From an uncultured Hungatella sp. (GTDB lineage Bacteria > Bacillota > Clostridia > Lachnospirales > Lachnospiraceae), in contig CAJUEJ010000011.1 in assembly GCA_910585435.1 (NCBI GenBank), forward strand, positions 1 to 64,000: a stretch of DNA of 64,000 bases. The letters run 5' to 3'. The notes below the pieces were generated by a model. It was not told the DNA's origin and ran no database searches. It worked only from the letters and a program-made list of their open reading frames with translations. Shown piece by piece: positions 41,245 through 49,219 of the stretch. How positions within the stretch are numbered: the first letter of the stretch is position 1; the number at the start of each line of letters is the position of its first letter. A program made the position numbers and the translations under genes.

Positions 41245-41273
41245 ATCCTACCATAAGCATTTCCAATTATCAA
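41245..41273 (-). promoter_or_regulatory. Sigma-A promoter of the small membrane protein and alaS
   Basis: On the minus strand TTGATA (41268-41273) and TAGGAT (41245-41250) with a 17-base spacer, divergent from the rpmB promoter. Confidence 0.65.
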
Positions 41274-41323
41274 GAGAGGAACGCAAAAATTGTAAAAATC
41301 CTTCCAAAAACAAGAAATTTCGC

Positions 41324-41352
41324 TTGCAAATTCTATCTTTATCTGTTATGAT
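41324..41352 (+). promoter_or_regulatory. Sigma-A promoter of rpmB
   Basis: TTGCAA (41324-41329) and TATGAT (41347-41352) with a 17-base spacer, about 60 bases before rpmB. Confidence 0.75.
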
Positions 41353-41410
41353 ACCTATGTTATGGATTTCCGGTTGAGGGAATCAAGTGGCTTTGAAGGA
41401 GGTGTAAATC

Positions 41411-41596
41411 ATGGCTAAATGTGCAATTTGCGAGAAGGCAGCTCACTTTGGCAACGCAGTGAGCCATTCCCATAGAAGATCCAACAAGATGTGGAAAGCA
41501 AACGTAAAATCTGTTAAAGTAAAAGTTAACGGAGGAGCAAAGAAGATGTACGTATGTACTTCCTGCCTGCGTTCCGGTTTAGTAGAAAGAGCATGA
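41411..41596 (+). CDS. rpmB: 50S ribosomal protein L28
   Basis: A 61-residue ribosomal protein of normal length. It contains MAKCAICEKAAHFGNAVSHS, RRSNKMWKANVKSVK and a C-terminal CTSCLRSGLVERA. The CxxC pairs (CAIC and CTSC) mark the zinc-binding C+ form of L28. GAAGGAGGTG precedes the ATG. It is a single plus-strand gene with its own promoter and terminator. Confidence 0.98.
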   Translation: MAKCAICEKAAHFGNAVSHSHRRSNKMWKANVKSVKVKVNGGAKKMYVCTSCLRSGLVERA

Positions 41597-41628
41597 TTTT
41601 ATTCCATAGTGCGAGAAGCTGGCAACAT

Positions 41629-41663
41629 AAAACTCCAGGCTGTGCCTGGAGTTTATTTCTTTT
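41629..41663 (+). terminator. Rho-independent terminator of rpmB
   Basis: Perfect 10-bp stem AACTCCAGGC/GCCTGGAGTT with a 3-base loop, followed by TATTTCTTTT, 34 bases after the rpmB stop. Confidence 0.9.
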
Positions 41664-41672
41664 ACTAAAAAT

Positions 41673-41712
41673 CTTTAAAAATCCCGCCGCCTGTCCGGCG
41701 GCATGCACTCAG
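41673..41712 (-). repeat. Dispersed 108-nt element, copy D (3' end)
   Basis: Forty bases match the 3' end of copy A, including the GCCGCC/GGCGGC hairpin and the GGGATTTTTAAAG end on the minus strand. It begins at the stop codon of the 46-residue gene and faces the rpmB terminator, so it may serve as that gene's terminator. Confidence 0.7.
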
Positions 41713-41849
41713 CAATGGCAGAAAAGATTATACCCTAATACCAGCAGGCCTATAATAAAAATCAGCAGAGCCAGCGTGGTAGGAATCAGCACCTTTACCG
41801 CCATGCCTACCCCTATGGAAAAAAGAATCAGGCCACACAATCGTCTCAT
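41709..41849 (-). CDS. Small membrane protein, 46 residues
   Basis: A short gene with GAGGAA about 6 bases before the ATG at 41849. The product starts MRRLCGLILFSIGVGMAVKV and continues with a second hydrophobic segment (LALLIFIIGLLVLGY), giving two likely transmembrane helices and a short NLFCHC end. Small two-helix proteins of this pattern recur in clostridia, but I cannot name a function. It lies downstream of the gerW run in the same direction, with its stop inside element copy D. Confidence 0.6.
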   Translation of the reverse strand: MRRLCGLILFSIGVGMAVKVLIPTTLALLIFIIGLLVLGYNLFCHC

Positions 41850-41998
41850 ATCATTCCTCGGTTTTCTCCACGCTTACAATATCATATGCATGAACCCCCT
41901 TGTCTATGACATGCTGCTTTGCCGGGATCCTGACTCAGTACTGCCTTGGGGAAGCTTCCCCCTAAAAGGAGAATACCCGGCCGCATCCGCCGGTTCGA

Positions 41999-42436
41999 TC
42001 AGTCCTGATGTCTGGCTGCATCCACCGCCATATCCTCCGCCGTCCGGATGGCATCCGCTGAGAATTCCTCCCCGATATTTACCTTTCCCTTGGTAAACCG
42101 GTTTACCAGATCCGGCACCATATCCAGCATTTTATTGACTGTATTCTGATCCTTGATGTTCACCAGCCTGGTGGAACCGTTCTGGATCACCAGGATAGCG
42201 CTTGGGCTGATCTTGGCTCCCATGCCGCCGCTGCCCCTCTTCTTGGCATTCTCCTGAAATGCCCCTGCAGCCATGCCGCATGTCACGTCAACCAGAGGAA
42301 GAATAATGGCGTTATCCACCTTCACAGCATCGCCTACCACGGTTTTGGTGGTTACAAACTGGTCTATCCCCTGAAATAATGCCTCGATTGTTGAGACAAA
42401 CTGATTCTTATTCTCTGATGCTTTATTCTCTGCCAT
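41999..42436 (-). CDS. GerW family sporulation protein (YtfJ)
   Basis: A 145-residue protein with the YtfJ/GerW pattern: TIEALFQGIDQFVTTKTVVG at the N-terminus, DNAIILPLVDVTCGMAAG, a glycine-rich GSGGMGAKISPSAILVI and a C-terminal helix. GerW is needed for proper spore germination in Bacillus. The start is ATG 42436, with GGAGG 8 bases upstream inside the preceding frame. It directly follows the DUF2953 gene, repeating the ytfI-ytfJ order of Bacillus, which supports the call. Confidence 0.9.
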   Translation of the reverse strand: MAENKASENKNQFVSTIEALFQGIDQFVTTKTVVGDAVKVDNAIILPLVDVTCGMAAGAFQENAKKRGSGGMGAKISPSAILVIQNGSTRLVNIKDQNTVNKMLDMVPDLVNRFTKGKVNIGEEFSADAIRTAEDMAVDAARHQD

Positions 42437-42437
42437 T

Positions 42438-43445
42438 TTATTCTCCTCCATCTTTCTTGCGGCGACGCTTAAATAGTAATCTTCTGATATTCTTATTCAT
42501 CAGAACCCTCAGACACCAGTACAACACGATTCCCAGGAAGATTCTGCCTTTTCCTTTTACCTGGGCCTCCAGGATCTGTTCGTCAAATAAAGGTGTAATC
42601 TGAAGGGAGTCTCCGTATCTTGCATAAGCCAGGCTGCAAAGGGCCGCCGCCTGCCCGGTGACCGAAGGATCCTCAAACCCAAACACCAGGCTTCCCTCCA
42701 TTTTTCTGGGAAGGATGTGCTTTGTCATCCTGAGAATATGGCGAAATGACTTTTGATTGGCCGGATCCGTCACAAATCCATGGATTTTCTTTCCCTTCTC
42801 CTCCACTGCCCTTACTTTATCACAGAAACCCAGAAAACGGAACTTTATTTTTCTGAAAATTCCATTCAGAGAAAAGCTTTTCTTTTTCTTGCCCTTTCCT
42901 TTCTCCGGGGATTCCTTCAAAGCAGGAGGCTCTGTAAAAGTTTTCCCTCCATCGGCGGATTCTCTGGAAAACCCATCTGCCTTCGCCCCGCCGGAAGGCT
43001 CCTTCTCCTTGGCCTCACGGCCGTATCTCTCTCCCGGAACCGCGCTCTCTAAAGCTTCGTCTCTTTCTAAAACTCCATCTCTTTCTAAAGCTCCATCTCC
43101 GCCCTCTCTCTCCTGCTTTCCGAAGCCACCATCCTTTTCGCCGTCTCCTTCTGCCCCATTCTCCGGCTCCTCCTCTTCCCCGCCTCCCCTTTTTCCTTTC
43201 CCCAGAGGGAATCCGAAAAGCTTTATGGAAAGCTCCAGGGAGTGGTCGTATGTAGCCAGGACAGACAGAATATGAAGCAGCCATGTAATCTTCACCCGGG
43301 CAGTAAAGTCTTCTTTGTAAGAACATGAAAGCCTATAGCGGACAGGCACAAAAAGCATGAGAAGCACTGCAAACAAAACCAGTCCCAGAATTGCAAGCAC
43401 CGCGATACATATGATTTTTAAAATAAACAATAAGGTAGAAAGCAT
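42438..43445 (-). CDS. DUF2953 family membrane-anchored protein (YtfI-like)
   Basis: A 335-residue protein. One N-terminal transmembrane helix (residues 4-32) precedes the DUF2953 signature LFVPVRYRLSCSY and VKITWLLHILSV. The middle (about 85-185) is an extremely charged, low-complexity Glu/Gly/Lys region. The C-terminal part (GSLVFGFEDPSVTGQAAALC, ITPLFDEQILEAQVKGKGRI) fits the family end. In Bacillus the homologue ytfI is beside gerW, as here. A spore-related role is inferred from that pairing. Confidence 0.88.
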   Translation of the reverse strand: MLSTLLFILKIICIAVLAILGLVLFAVLLMLFVPVRYRLSCSYKEDFTARVKITWLLHILSVLATYDHSLELSIKLFGFPLGKGKRGGGEEEEPENGAEGDGEKDGGFGKQEREGGDGALERDGVLERDEALESAVPGERYGREAKEKEPSGGAKADGFSRESADGGKTFTEPPALKESPEKGKGKKKKSFSLNGIFRKIKFRFLGFCDKVRAVEEKGKKIHGFVTDPANQKSFRHILRMTKHILPRKMEGSLVFGFEDPSVTGQAAALCSLAYARYGDSLQITPLFDEQILEAQVKGKGRIFLGIVLYWCLRVLMNKNIRRLLFKRRRKKDGGE

Positions 43446-43449
43446 CTCA

Positions 43450-43758
43450 TCACACCTTTAAAAAGTCATCCAGACAGAATGCCCCGGTTTTCTGATACAT
43501 ATCCTCCACAATCCTTCCCGCCAGCTTAAGTGCCTCCCCGTACCCTAATGCGATCCCTATTATCAGGAATTCCTTCTCCCGGTAGTAAGGGCTTAGAAAG
43601 GTTGTGGCGGGATAGATATCAAGGATATTATTCCCATTTGACGCCGGCGTAATCACAAAAACTCCCATGCGGTATTTTTTGCGCCGAATACTCTGAATGA
43701 TGGAAAAACGGTGTTTTTTAGCCTTTTCCCCCACATAAAGCCTATCATACCAAAGCAT
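43450..43758 (-). CDS. Conserved hypothetical protein, 102 residues
   Basis: I do not recognise a named family. The product starts MLWYDRLYVGEKAKKHRFSI, contains VFVITPASNGNNILDIYPA and ends with a helical stretch IIGIALGYGEALKLAGRIVE. There is no signal or membrane segment. Its start overlaps the end of the preceding 429-residue gene by 14 bases, and the DUF2953 gene follows after 4 bases, so it is coupled to both. The spore-gene neighbourhood suggests expression with that run. Confidence 0.72.
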   Translation of the reverse strand: MLWYDRLYVGEKAKKHRFSIIQSIRRKKYRMGVFVITPASNGNNILDIYPATTFLSPYYREKEFLIIGIALGYGEALKLAGRIVEDMYQKTGAFCLDDFLKV

Positions 43759-45034
43759 CTTCGTCCATCAGCTCCCACGATAATATTTCCATACAGGCTT
43801 CCCGTTCCGCAAAATCCGTACACCCTTCCAGGCTGTCTTTTATATAGTCCCTGATCTCTCCCGAGGATCGGAACACCACCGGAAGATAGGACAGGATTTT
43901 GGCCATGACAGCTCTCACCACAGGCTTTGGCATGCCTTCAAAGCTCTTTGTCAGCTCCTGGCAGAATTCCTCACCCTTTTTCTCGATCCAGTTTCGATCC
44001 GCCGGCTCGTCCTCCGGGGAAGCTTCCTCCAGACTGGCAAAGGAGCTTCCGGAAGTCAGCTTTGCGATCTTTAAAAGCACCGGATCCGTCTCCTTCTCGT
44101 CCGGCAGAAACTGCTCCTCCATCACATATTCCTGAATCCCTTCCAGCTTCTCCAAATCCTCCTCACAGGTCTCAGGGAGAGGCTGGCCGTCATTTTTTAT
44201 AAAGCCGTCCCGTACTTTCCGGACAAGGGAGAAAAATAACTCCTTCTCCTCACTGTCTGTCATGGCGCTGTCCCTGGTTAAAAACAGCACATACAGATCG
44301 TTTATCAGATCCGCCGCCAAAAGCCCCAGGCCGGATTCAACATTTATATTCCGGCTGGCCTCATGGAGTTTGTCCATGGCTTCCCAGTACTGTTCCTTAT
44401 CTAAATTCCGGTAATCCATACGGCGGAGTGTTTCCAGGATACTGTACAGCCCCGGCCACTCTGTCTCCATCCCCTCAGGCAGAATCACCATGGAAGAGGT
44501 CCGCAGCATGTACAGAACATCTGTAAGGCTTTCTTTTCCCGCCCCGGCATAGACAGTCAGCCGTTCCATCAGCATACTGTAAAATTTCTGCCTGGTGTAC
44601 CGGACAGGAAGCTGCCCCAGAATCTCCTGAATCCGGCTGTTCATAATCCCGGCATCCTCAGACTGTGACAGCCCCTCCATAAGCGCATCTGTAAACGTCT
44701 CCACCGTCCACCGGACGGGCTTTCCCTTCACAAAGCGCCTTTCCACCCGGTTTAGCACATATTCATAGATCTGAAAACAGTCTGTGTATGCAGTGAGAAT
44801 ATTCATATCGTGGATCAGCTGTTCTCTCAGTGTCTCAAGAGAATGGGTCTGCCCTGTTCCCTCCAGAAACTGTCCCAGAATCTCATGAAACCTGCCTAAA
44901 ATATCCGTTATCTTTTGAGAAGCCGGATGCTGATCATACACAGATTCATACATGGTATAATAATTCAGCGCCAACCGTGTAAAAGAACTGCGGTAAGCCA
45001 TGGACATCTGCCTTCTCCTGGTACGATTGTTCAC
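43745..45034 (-). CDS. Conserved hypothetical helical protein, 429 residues
   Basis: I do not recognise this protein. It appears cytoplasmic and almost wholly alpha-helical, with no clear catalytic motif. Features: SFTRLALNYYTMYESVYDQH at the N-terminus, YTRQKFYSMLMERLTVYAGA in the middle, and an acidic linker (EEASPEDEPADR) before a last helical part. The start is GTG at 45034, with AGGAGG 9 bases upstream; an ATG at 45007 also has a good site (AGGAG), so the N-terminus is uncertain by nine residues. It follows cinA and overlaps the next gene. Confidence 0.7.
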   Translation of the reverse strand: MNNRTRRRQMSMAYRSSFTRLALNYYTMYESVYDQHPASQKITDILGRFHEILGQFLEGTGQTHSLETLREQLIHDMNILTAYTDCFQIYEYVLNRVERRFVKGKPVRWTVETFTDALMEGLSQSEDAGIMNSRIQEILGQLPVRYTRQKFYSMLMERLTVYAGAGKESLTDVLYMLRTSSMVILPEGMETEWPGLYSILETLRRMDYRNLDKEQYWEAMDKLHEASRNINVESGLGLLAADLINDLYVLFLTRDSAMTDSEEKELFFSLVRKVRDGFIKNDGQPLPETCEEDLEKLEGIQEYVMEEQFLPDEKETDPVLLKIAKLTSGSSFASLEEASPEDEPADRNWIEKKGEEFCQELTKSFEGMPKPVVRAVMAKILSYLPVVFRSSGEIRDYIKDSLEGCTDFAEREACMEILSWELMDEDALV

Positions 45035-45047
45035 CCTCTCTGTCCTC

Positions 45048-46307
45048 CTAAGCCTTGTCTTTTCCCTTGCCCTCCAGGACCGTCCGCCGCAACAGGTCCA
45101 GAGCCTTCACTACGGATTGTTCCCGAATCTTGTTCCGGTTTCCCTTAAACTGGTACTTTTCCACCGTCACATTGCCGTCCATATAGCAGGCCATGTACAC
45201 CAGGCCCACTGGTTTTTCCTCTGTGCCGCCGTCTGGTCCTGCAAGCCCGGTTATGGCGATACAGATATCCGCATCCGCCGCAAAAGCTCCGCCGGCTGCC
45301 ATCTCCCTGGCTGTCTCCTTGCTGACAGCACCGTATTTTTTTAAGGTTGACTTGCTGACGTCCAACACCTTCCGTTTCGCCTTGTTGGAATAGGTGATAA
45401 ATCCTTCCCTGAATACCTGGGAGGCTCCTGGCACGTTCACGATGCGGCCGGCCAGAAGGCCGCCGGTACAGGACTCTGCCGTAGTCACAGTCAGCTCATG
45501 CTTCTTTAGGAGACGTACCACCGCCATCTCCAGCGTTTCCTCCTCCTTCACGGAATAGACCTTGCTGCCGAACCGCTTCTTTAACTCCTTTACCACCGGT
45601 TTTATCATCTGCTCCGCTGCCTCCGTGCTTGCCGCCTTGGCAGTGACCCGCAGATGGACCTCACCGGTTTTGGCATATGTGGCAATGGTAGGATTGGTCT
45701 GTGTATCGATGAGATCCAGGATCTGCTCCTCCACCATGCTCTCCCCGCAGCCGCAGATCTTTACCATCCTTGAAAGAATCTTCTCAGGGCACAGCTCCTG
45801 AAGATAGGGATACACCTGCTGGTTAAACAGAGGGTACAGCTCGCCTGGAGGCCCCGGCAGCAGGATAGCCGTTTTCCCGTCTTTTTCAAGAATCAGCCCG
45901 GGGGCTGTGCCGTTATGGTTGTCCAGAACCCTGGCGCCCTCCGGCACCATGGCCTGTTTCCAGTTATTTTCCGTGATCTTTTTATAGATACTGTTTTGAA
46001 AGTATTCCTGGATTCTGGCCCTGGTATGGGGATCCTCTTTTAAGGGAAGTCCCATGACCTGGGCACACACCTCTTTGGTCAGATCATCCTCCGTAGGGCC
46101 CAGGCCCCCTGTAAATATCACAATATCTGCCCGGTCAAGGGCTGTGCGGATACACTGGGACAGCCTTTCAGGGTTGTCTCCCACCACAGTCTGGTGATAC
46201 ATGGACAGGCCTAAAAGGGCACATTTCTCAGCCAGGAACTGGGCATTGGTATTGACAATATTCCCAAGCAGCAGCTCTGTTCCTACAGAAATCACCTCTG
46301 CGATCAT
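45048..46307 (-). CDS. cinA: CinA family protein (nicotinamide-nucleotide amidase)
   Basis: A 419-residue two-domain protein. The N-terminal MoCF-fold domain (1-170) has ISVGTELLLGNIVNTNAQFL and FTGGLGPTEDDLTKEV, with ADP-ribose-pyrophosphatase-type activity in relatives. The C-terminal deamidase domain (about 255-419) has TTAESCTGGLLAGRIVNVPG, then ITGLAGPDGGTEEKPVGLVY with catalytic Ser and Thr-type residues for NMN deamidation. Start ATG 46307 with AGGGGG upstream. It follows pgsA by 2 bases. The pgsA-cinA order is common in Firmicutes. Confidence 0.95.
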   Translation of the reverse strand: MIAEVISVGTELLLGNIVNTNAQFLAEKCALLGLSMYHQTVVGDNPERLSQCIRTALDRADIVIFTGGLGPTEDDLTKEVCAQVMGLPLKEDPHTRARIQEYFQNSIYKKITENNWKQAMVPEGARVLDNHNGTAPGLILEKDGKTAILLPGPPGELYPLFNQQVYPYLQELCPEKILSRMVKICGCGESMVEEQILDLIDTQTNPTIATYAKTGEVHLRVTAKAASTEAAEQMIKPVVKELKKRFGSKVYSVKEEETLEMAVVRLLKKHELTVTTAESCTGGLLAGRIVNVPGASQVFREGFITYSNKAKRKVLDVSKSTLKKYGAVSKETAREMAAGGAFAADADICIAITGLAGPDGGTEEKPVGLVYMACYMDGNVTVEKYQFKGNRNKIREQSVVKALDLLRRTVLEGKGKDKA

Positions 46308-46309
46308 GA

Positions 46310-46852
46310 TTACATGCCCCCTTCTGTCAGTACTTTGCGGTTCTTTATAATGTAGTCTGCCAGGGACACCACCGTCAAAACCAGGGCAATCCACAGGCAG
46401 ATGTTGGTAACAAGGGCCAGCGCCGGAATCTTCAGGATCAGAAGCACCACCGAAATCATCTGAAAGGTAGTCTTAAATTTCCCCCAGTAGCTGGCAGCGA
46501 TCACCACCCCGTTGTCCGAAGCCACCAGGCGGAACCCGCTGATAATAAATTCGCGGCTGATGATGAGAATCACCATCCAGGCGGGAATCTGTCCCAGCTG
46601 GGTAAGGCCGATGAGGGCGGAACACACTAAAAGCTTATCTGCCAGAGGATCCATAAATTTCCCGAAATTGGTGACAAGGTTGTATTTTCTTGCAATCTTT
46701 CCGTCCAGCAGGTCTGTCAGGCTGGCAACGATAAAAATAGCGGTGGAAATGTAGCGGTACGTCTGATTCTGACCCCCGTCAAACAGCAGGAAAAACACAA
46801 AAAAAGGAATCAGGCAGACTCGTAAAAGAGTCAGTTTATTGGGCAGGTTCAT
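46310..46852 (-). CDS. pgsA: CDP-diacylglycerol--glycerol-3-phosphate 3-phosphatidyltransferase
   Basis: A 180-residue membrane enzyme making phosphatidylglycerol phosphate from CDP-diacylglycerol. It begins NLPNKLTLLRVCLIPFFV and has the CDP-alcohol phosphotransferase motif DLLDGKIARKYN...FGKFMDPLADK. About four to five helices are visible. Start ATG 46852, with AGGAG 9 bases upstream; a GTG one codon earlier is possible. It overlaps the end of rimO by 17 bases, so translation is coupled. Its substrate comes from cdsA at 27-28 kb. Confidence 0.95.
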   Translation of the reverse strand: MNLPNKLTLLRVCLIPFFVFFLLFDGGQNQTYRYISTAIFIVASLTDLLDGKIARKYNLVTNFGKFMDPLADKLLVCSALIGLTQLGQIPAWMVILIISREFIISGFRLVASDNGVVIAASYWGKFKTTFQMISVVLLILKIPALALVTNICLWIALVLTVVSLADYIIKNRKVLTEGGM

Positions 46853-48176
46853 CACACATCTCTCCTATCAAATCATATTCTGCAGCGCCTGTCACTCTGG
46901 CGCGGATAAAATCACCGGACATCAGCTGGGCCTGTGTATTGACAAAAATCAGCCCGTCCACGCCGGGGGCATCCATGTAGGTGCGGCCTACGTATGCATT
47001 TTCGTCAACCACCTTCCCCTCGATCATCACATCCAGAACCTTCCCCACCATGGAGCCGGATTTTTCAAAGGCGATCTCCTGCTGAAGCTCCATGATCTGG
47101 TCCCGCCGCTGCTCCTTTATCTCTTCCTCTATCTGATCCGGGAAATCAGCCGCCGGGGTATCCTCCTCCTGAGAGTAGGCAAATACCCCCAGACGCTCAA
47201 ACTCCATCTGATCCACAAACTCCATCAGGATCTCATGATCTTCCTGGGTCTCTCCCGGAAAACCGGAAATCAAGGTGGTCCTGAGGGCAATGTCCGGAAT
47301 CTGCCTTCTCAGATCGGCAATCCGTCCTTTAAGCTGGCGTCGGTTGGTTTTTCGCCCCATCCGCCGCAAGACGTCATCGCTGGCATGCTGAATGGGAATG
47401 TCCAGATAATGGCACACCTTCTCCTCTGTCCGTATGGTATCGATCAGCTCCTGGGTGATCTCCTCCGGATAACAGTACTGGATCCGGATCCAGCGGATGC
47501 CGGGAATCCGGCATAATTCGCGCAGAAGCCTGGGAAGGGATTTCTCCCCGTACAGATCCACGCCGTAAACTGTGGTCTCCTGAGCCACCAGGATCAGTTC
47601 CTTTACCCCCTGCCCGGCCAGGGTCTCTGCCTCCTTTAAAAGCTGTTCCATGGGAACACTGCGAAAGGCGCCCCGAAGGCTGGGGATAATACAGTAGGTA
47701 CAGTGCTTGTCACACCCCTCCGCGATCTTTAAAAATGCGTAATGGCCGCCTGTGGTCAGCATTCTGGGAGCCAGGGCTGCCGGGGAGGTGTCCCGATCCT
47801 TAAACCGTTCTTCCTTCTCCTTTCCAGCCAGCACCTGCTTTAGCACATCGGATATCGCATCCCAGGAAGCGGTTCCCAGGATGGCGTCAACCTCCGGTAT
47901 CTCCGTGAAAATCTCCTGCCGGTACCTTTCGGCCAGGCACCCGGCCACTATAAGGGCCTTTACATTTCCTGTGGTTTTTAACTGGGCCATCTCCAGAATC
48001 GTGTTGATGCTTTCCTCCTTGGCATCGCCGATGAAGCAGCAGGTATTAATCAGAATCACGTCTGCCATGGTCTCATCGTCTGTAAATTCATATCCGTCCC
48101 TGTTTAAAAGCCCTAACATCCTCTCGGTGTCTACCAGATTCTTGTCACAGCCCAGGGAAACACAAAATATCTTCAT
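46836..48176 (-). CDS. rimO: Ribosomal protein S12 methylthiotransferase RimO
   Basis: A 446-residue radical SAM enzyme that adds a methylthio group to an aspartate of ribosomal protein S12. The N-terminal MTTase domain has VSLGCDKNLVDTE and INTCCFIGDAKEES with cluster cysteines. The radical SAM motif AEGCDKHCTYCIIPSLRG is near residue 145. A TRAM domain ends the protein (MDAPGVDGLIFVNTQ...GDFIRARV). RimO rather than MiaB is indicated by the DKN and CIIP sequences. The ATG at 48176 has GGGAG upstream. Confidence 0.95.
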   Translation of the reverse strand: MKIFCVSLGCDKNLVDTERMLGLLNRDGYEFTDDETMADVILINTCCFIGDAKEESINTILEMAQLKTTGNVKALIVAGCLAERYRQEIFTEIPEVDAILGTASWDAISDVLKQVLAGKEKEERFKDRDTSPAALAPRMLTTGGHYAFLKIAEGCDKHCTYCIIPSLRGAFRSVPMEQLLKEAETLAGQGVKELILVAQETTVYGVDLYGEKSLPRLLRELCRIPGIRWIRIQYCYPEEITQELIDTIRTEEKVCHYLDIPIQHASDDVLRRMGRKTNRRQLKGRIADLRRQIPDIALRTTLISGFPGETQEDHEILMEFVDQMEFERLGVFAYSQEEDTPAADFPDQIEEEIKEQRRDQIMELQQEIAFEKSGSMVGKVLDVMIEGKVVDENAYVGRTYMDAPGVDGLIFVNTQAQLMSGDFIRARVTGAAEYDLIGEMCDEPAQ

Positions 48177-48213
48177 GGACTACTCCCTATGGATTGCTTT
48201 TGTCTCCTGTTTT

Positions 48214-48241
48214 CTGTAAAAATAAGTCCGGCAAGCCGGAC
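48214..48241 (-). terminator. Terminator after rpoZ
   Basis: On the minus strand GTCCGGC/GCCGGAC arms with a 2-base loop are followed by TTATTTTTAC. It separates the yicC-gmk-rpoZ unit from rimO. Confidence 0.85.
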
Positions 48242-48253
48242 CTTAAATACATG

Positions 48254-48517
48254 CTATGCTTCCTCCGGATCCTCCTCCTCAGAGTCATCCTCCGAAAGAA
48301 TCTTCACCTTCTGCTCATATAGCTCTTCCACCGCTACAGACAAAGGCTTTTTGTCCCGGGGAGCGTGAATCATGGGATCCTCCCCTCCGATCAGCTGCCT
48401 CGCCCTTCTGGCTGTGGCAATCACGATGGAATAACGGCTCTGAACCACCGGCTCCTCGCCTTCCTCCACCCCGCTGTTTACTGCATCAATCAAATCTGTA
48501 TAAGACGGATGTAACAT
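48254..48517 (-). CDS. rpoZ: DNA-directed RNA polymerase omega subunit
   Basis: An 87-residue protein with the omega fold sequence LHPSYTDLIDAVNS, SRYSIVIATARRARQL and KPLSVAVEELYEQKV, ending in an acidic tail. Omega helps assemble RNA polymerase by binding beta'. The start is ATG 48517 (AAGGAG 9 bases upstream); an ATG two codons earlier sits too near the site. It follows gmk, a conserved pairing in bacteria. Confidence 0.95.
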   Translation of the reverse strand: MLHPSYTDLIDAVNSGVEEGEEPVVQSRYSIVIATARRARQLIGGEDPMIHAPRDKKPLSVAVEELYEQKVKILSEDDSEEEDPEEA

Positions 48518-48541
48518 ACACATATTCTCCTTTCATCACAC

Positions 48542-49189
48542 TTACTTTGATAACTGCTCCGTTATCAAAACAGTAGCATTCAGCTCCTTCTGCATCCTTT
48601 CTATAAACGCCTGGTTGTTGACGGTTCTGAACCGTTGCAACCGGATAAGCTGATGCATATTCTCCACACAGGCATCAATATCGTCATTTACAAGAAGATA
48701 ATGGTAGGATGACATGCCCTGTGCCTCATCTGCCGCCCTGCAAAGCCTGGCCTGGATGACTTCCATGCTCTCAGTCCCCCGCCTGATAAGCCGGCGCCTC
48801 AGCTCCCCGGCGCTGGGGGGAACCACGAAGAGAAGCAGTGCCTCCGGGAACTGCTCCTTGATCTTTAAAGCTCCCTGAATTTCGATCTCCAGGATAACGT
48901 CCTGGCCTTCCGCCATTTTACGGGCTACATACTCCCTGGGCGTGCCGTAATAGTTATTCACATACTGGGCGTATTCGATCAGCTGTTTGTCTCTGATCAT
49001 CTGCTCAAATTTTTCTCTGGTGACAAAAAAATACTCTCTTCCGTCTGCCTCTCCTTCCCTGGGCTGCCTGGTGGTAGCTGAGATGGATAAGGCATAATTA
49101 TCATACTTTTCCAGCAGGGCTTTTATCAGAGTTCCCTTCCCTGCTCCGGAAAACCCGGATACAACTACTAAAATCCCCTGGTTATTCAT
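48542..49189 (-). CDS. gmk: Guanylate kinase
   Basis: A 215-residue enzyme phosphorylating GMP to GDP. Motifs: P-loop VVSGFSGAGKGTLI, the GMP-binding SATTRQPREGE and YYGTPREYV, and LEIEIQGALKIKE. The ATG at 49189 has AGGAG 6 bases upstream. It lies between yicC and rpoZ. The small remA gene often found between yicC and gmk in Firmicutes is absent (30-base gap). Confidence 0.97.
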   Translation of the reverse strand: MNNQGILVVVSGFSGAGKGTLIKALLEKYDNYALSISATTRQPREGEADGREYFFVTREKFEQMIRDKQLIEYAQYVNNYYGTPREYVARKMAEGQDVILEIEIQGALKIKEQFPEALLLFVVPPSAGELRRRLIRRGTESMEVIQARLCRAADEAQGMSSYHYLLVNDDIDACVENMHQLIRLQRFRTVNNQAFIERMQKELNATVLITEQLSK

Positions 49190-49219
49190 ACGATGCTCCT
49201 GTCTGATAGTACACTACCA

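Noticed and set aside
41184..41410. T-box riboswitch upstream of alaS
   Set aside because: The conserved T-box sequence and terminator/antiterminator hairpins are not present between the promoter and the genes.
41851..41934. A 27-codon open stretch ending next to the 46-residue gene, reading like a protein C-terminus (DKGVHAYDIVSVEKTEE)
   Set aside because: No start codon lies between the upstream stop and this stretch. It may be the remnant of a frameshifted gene, but the upstream part is not recognisable in another frame.
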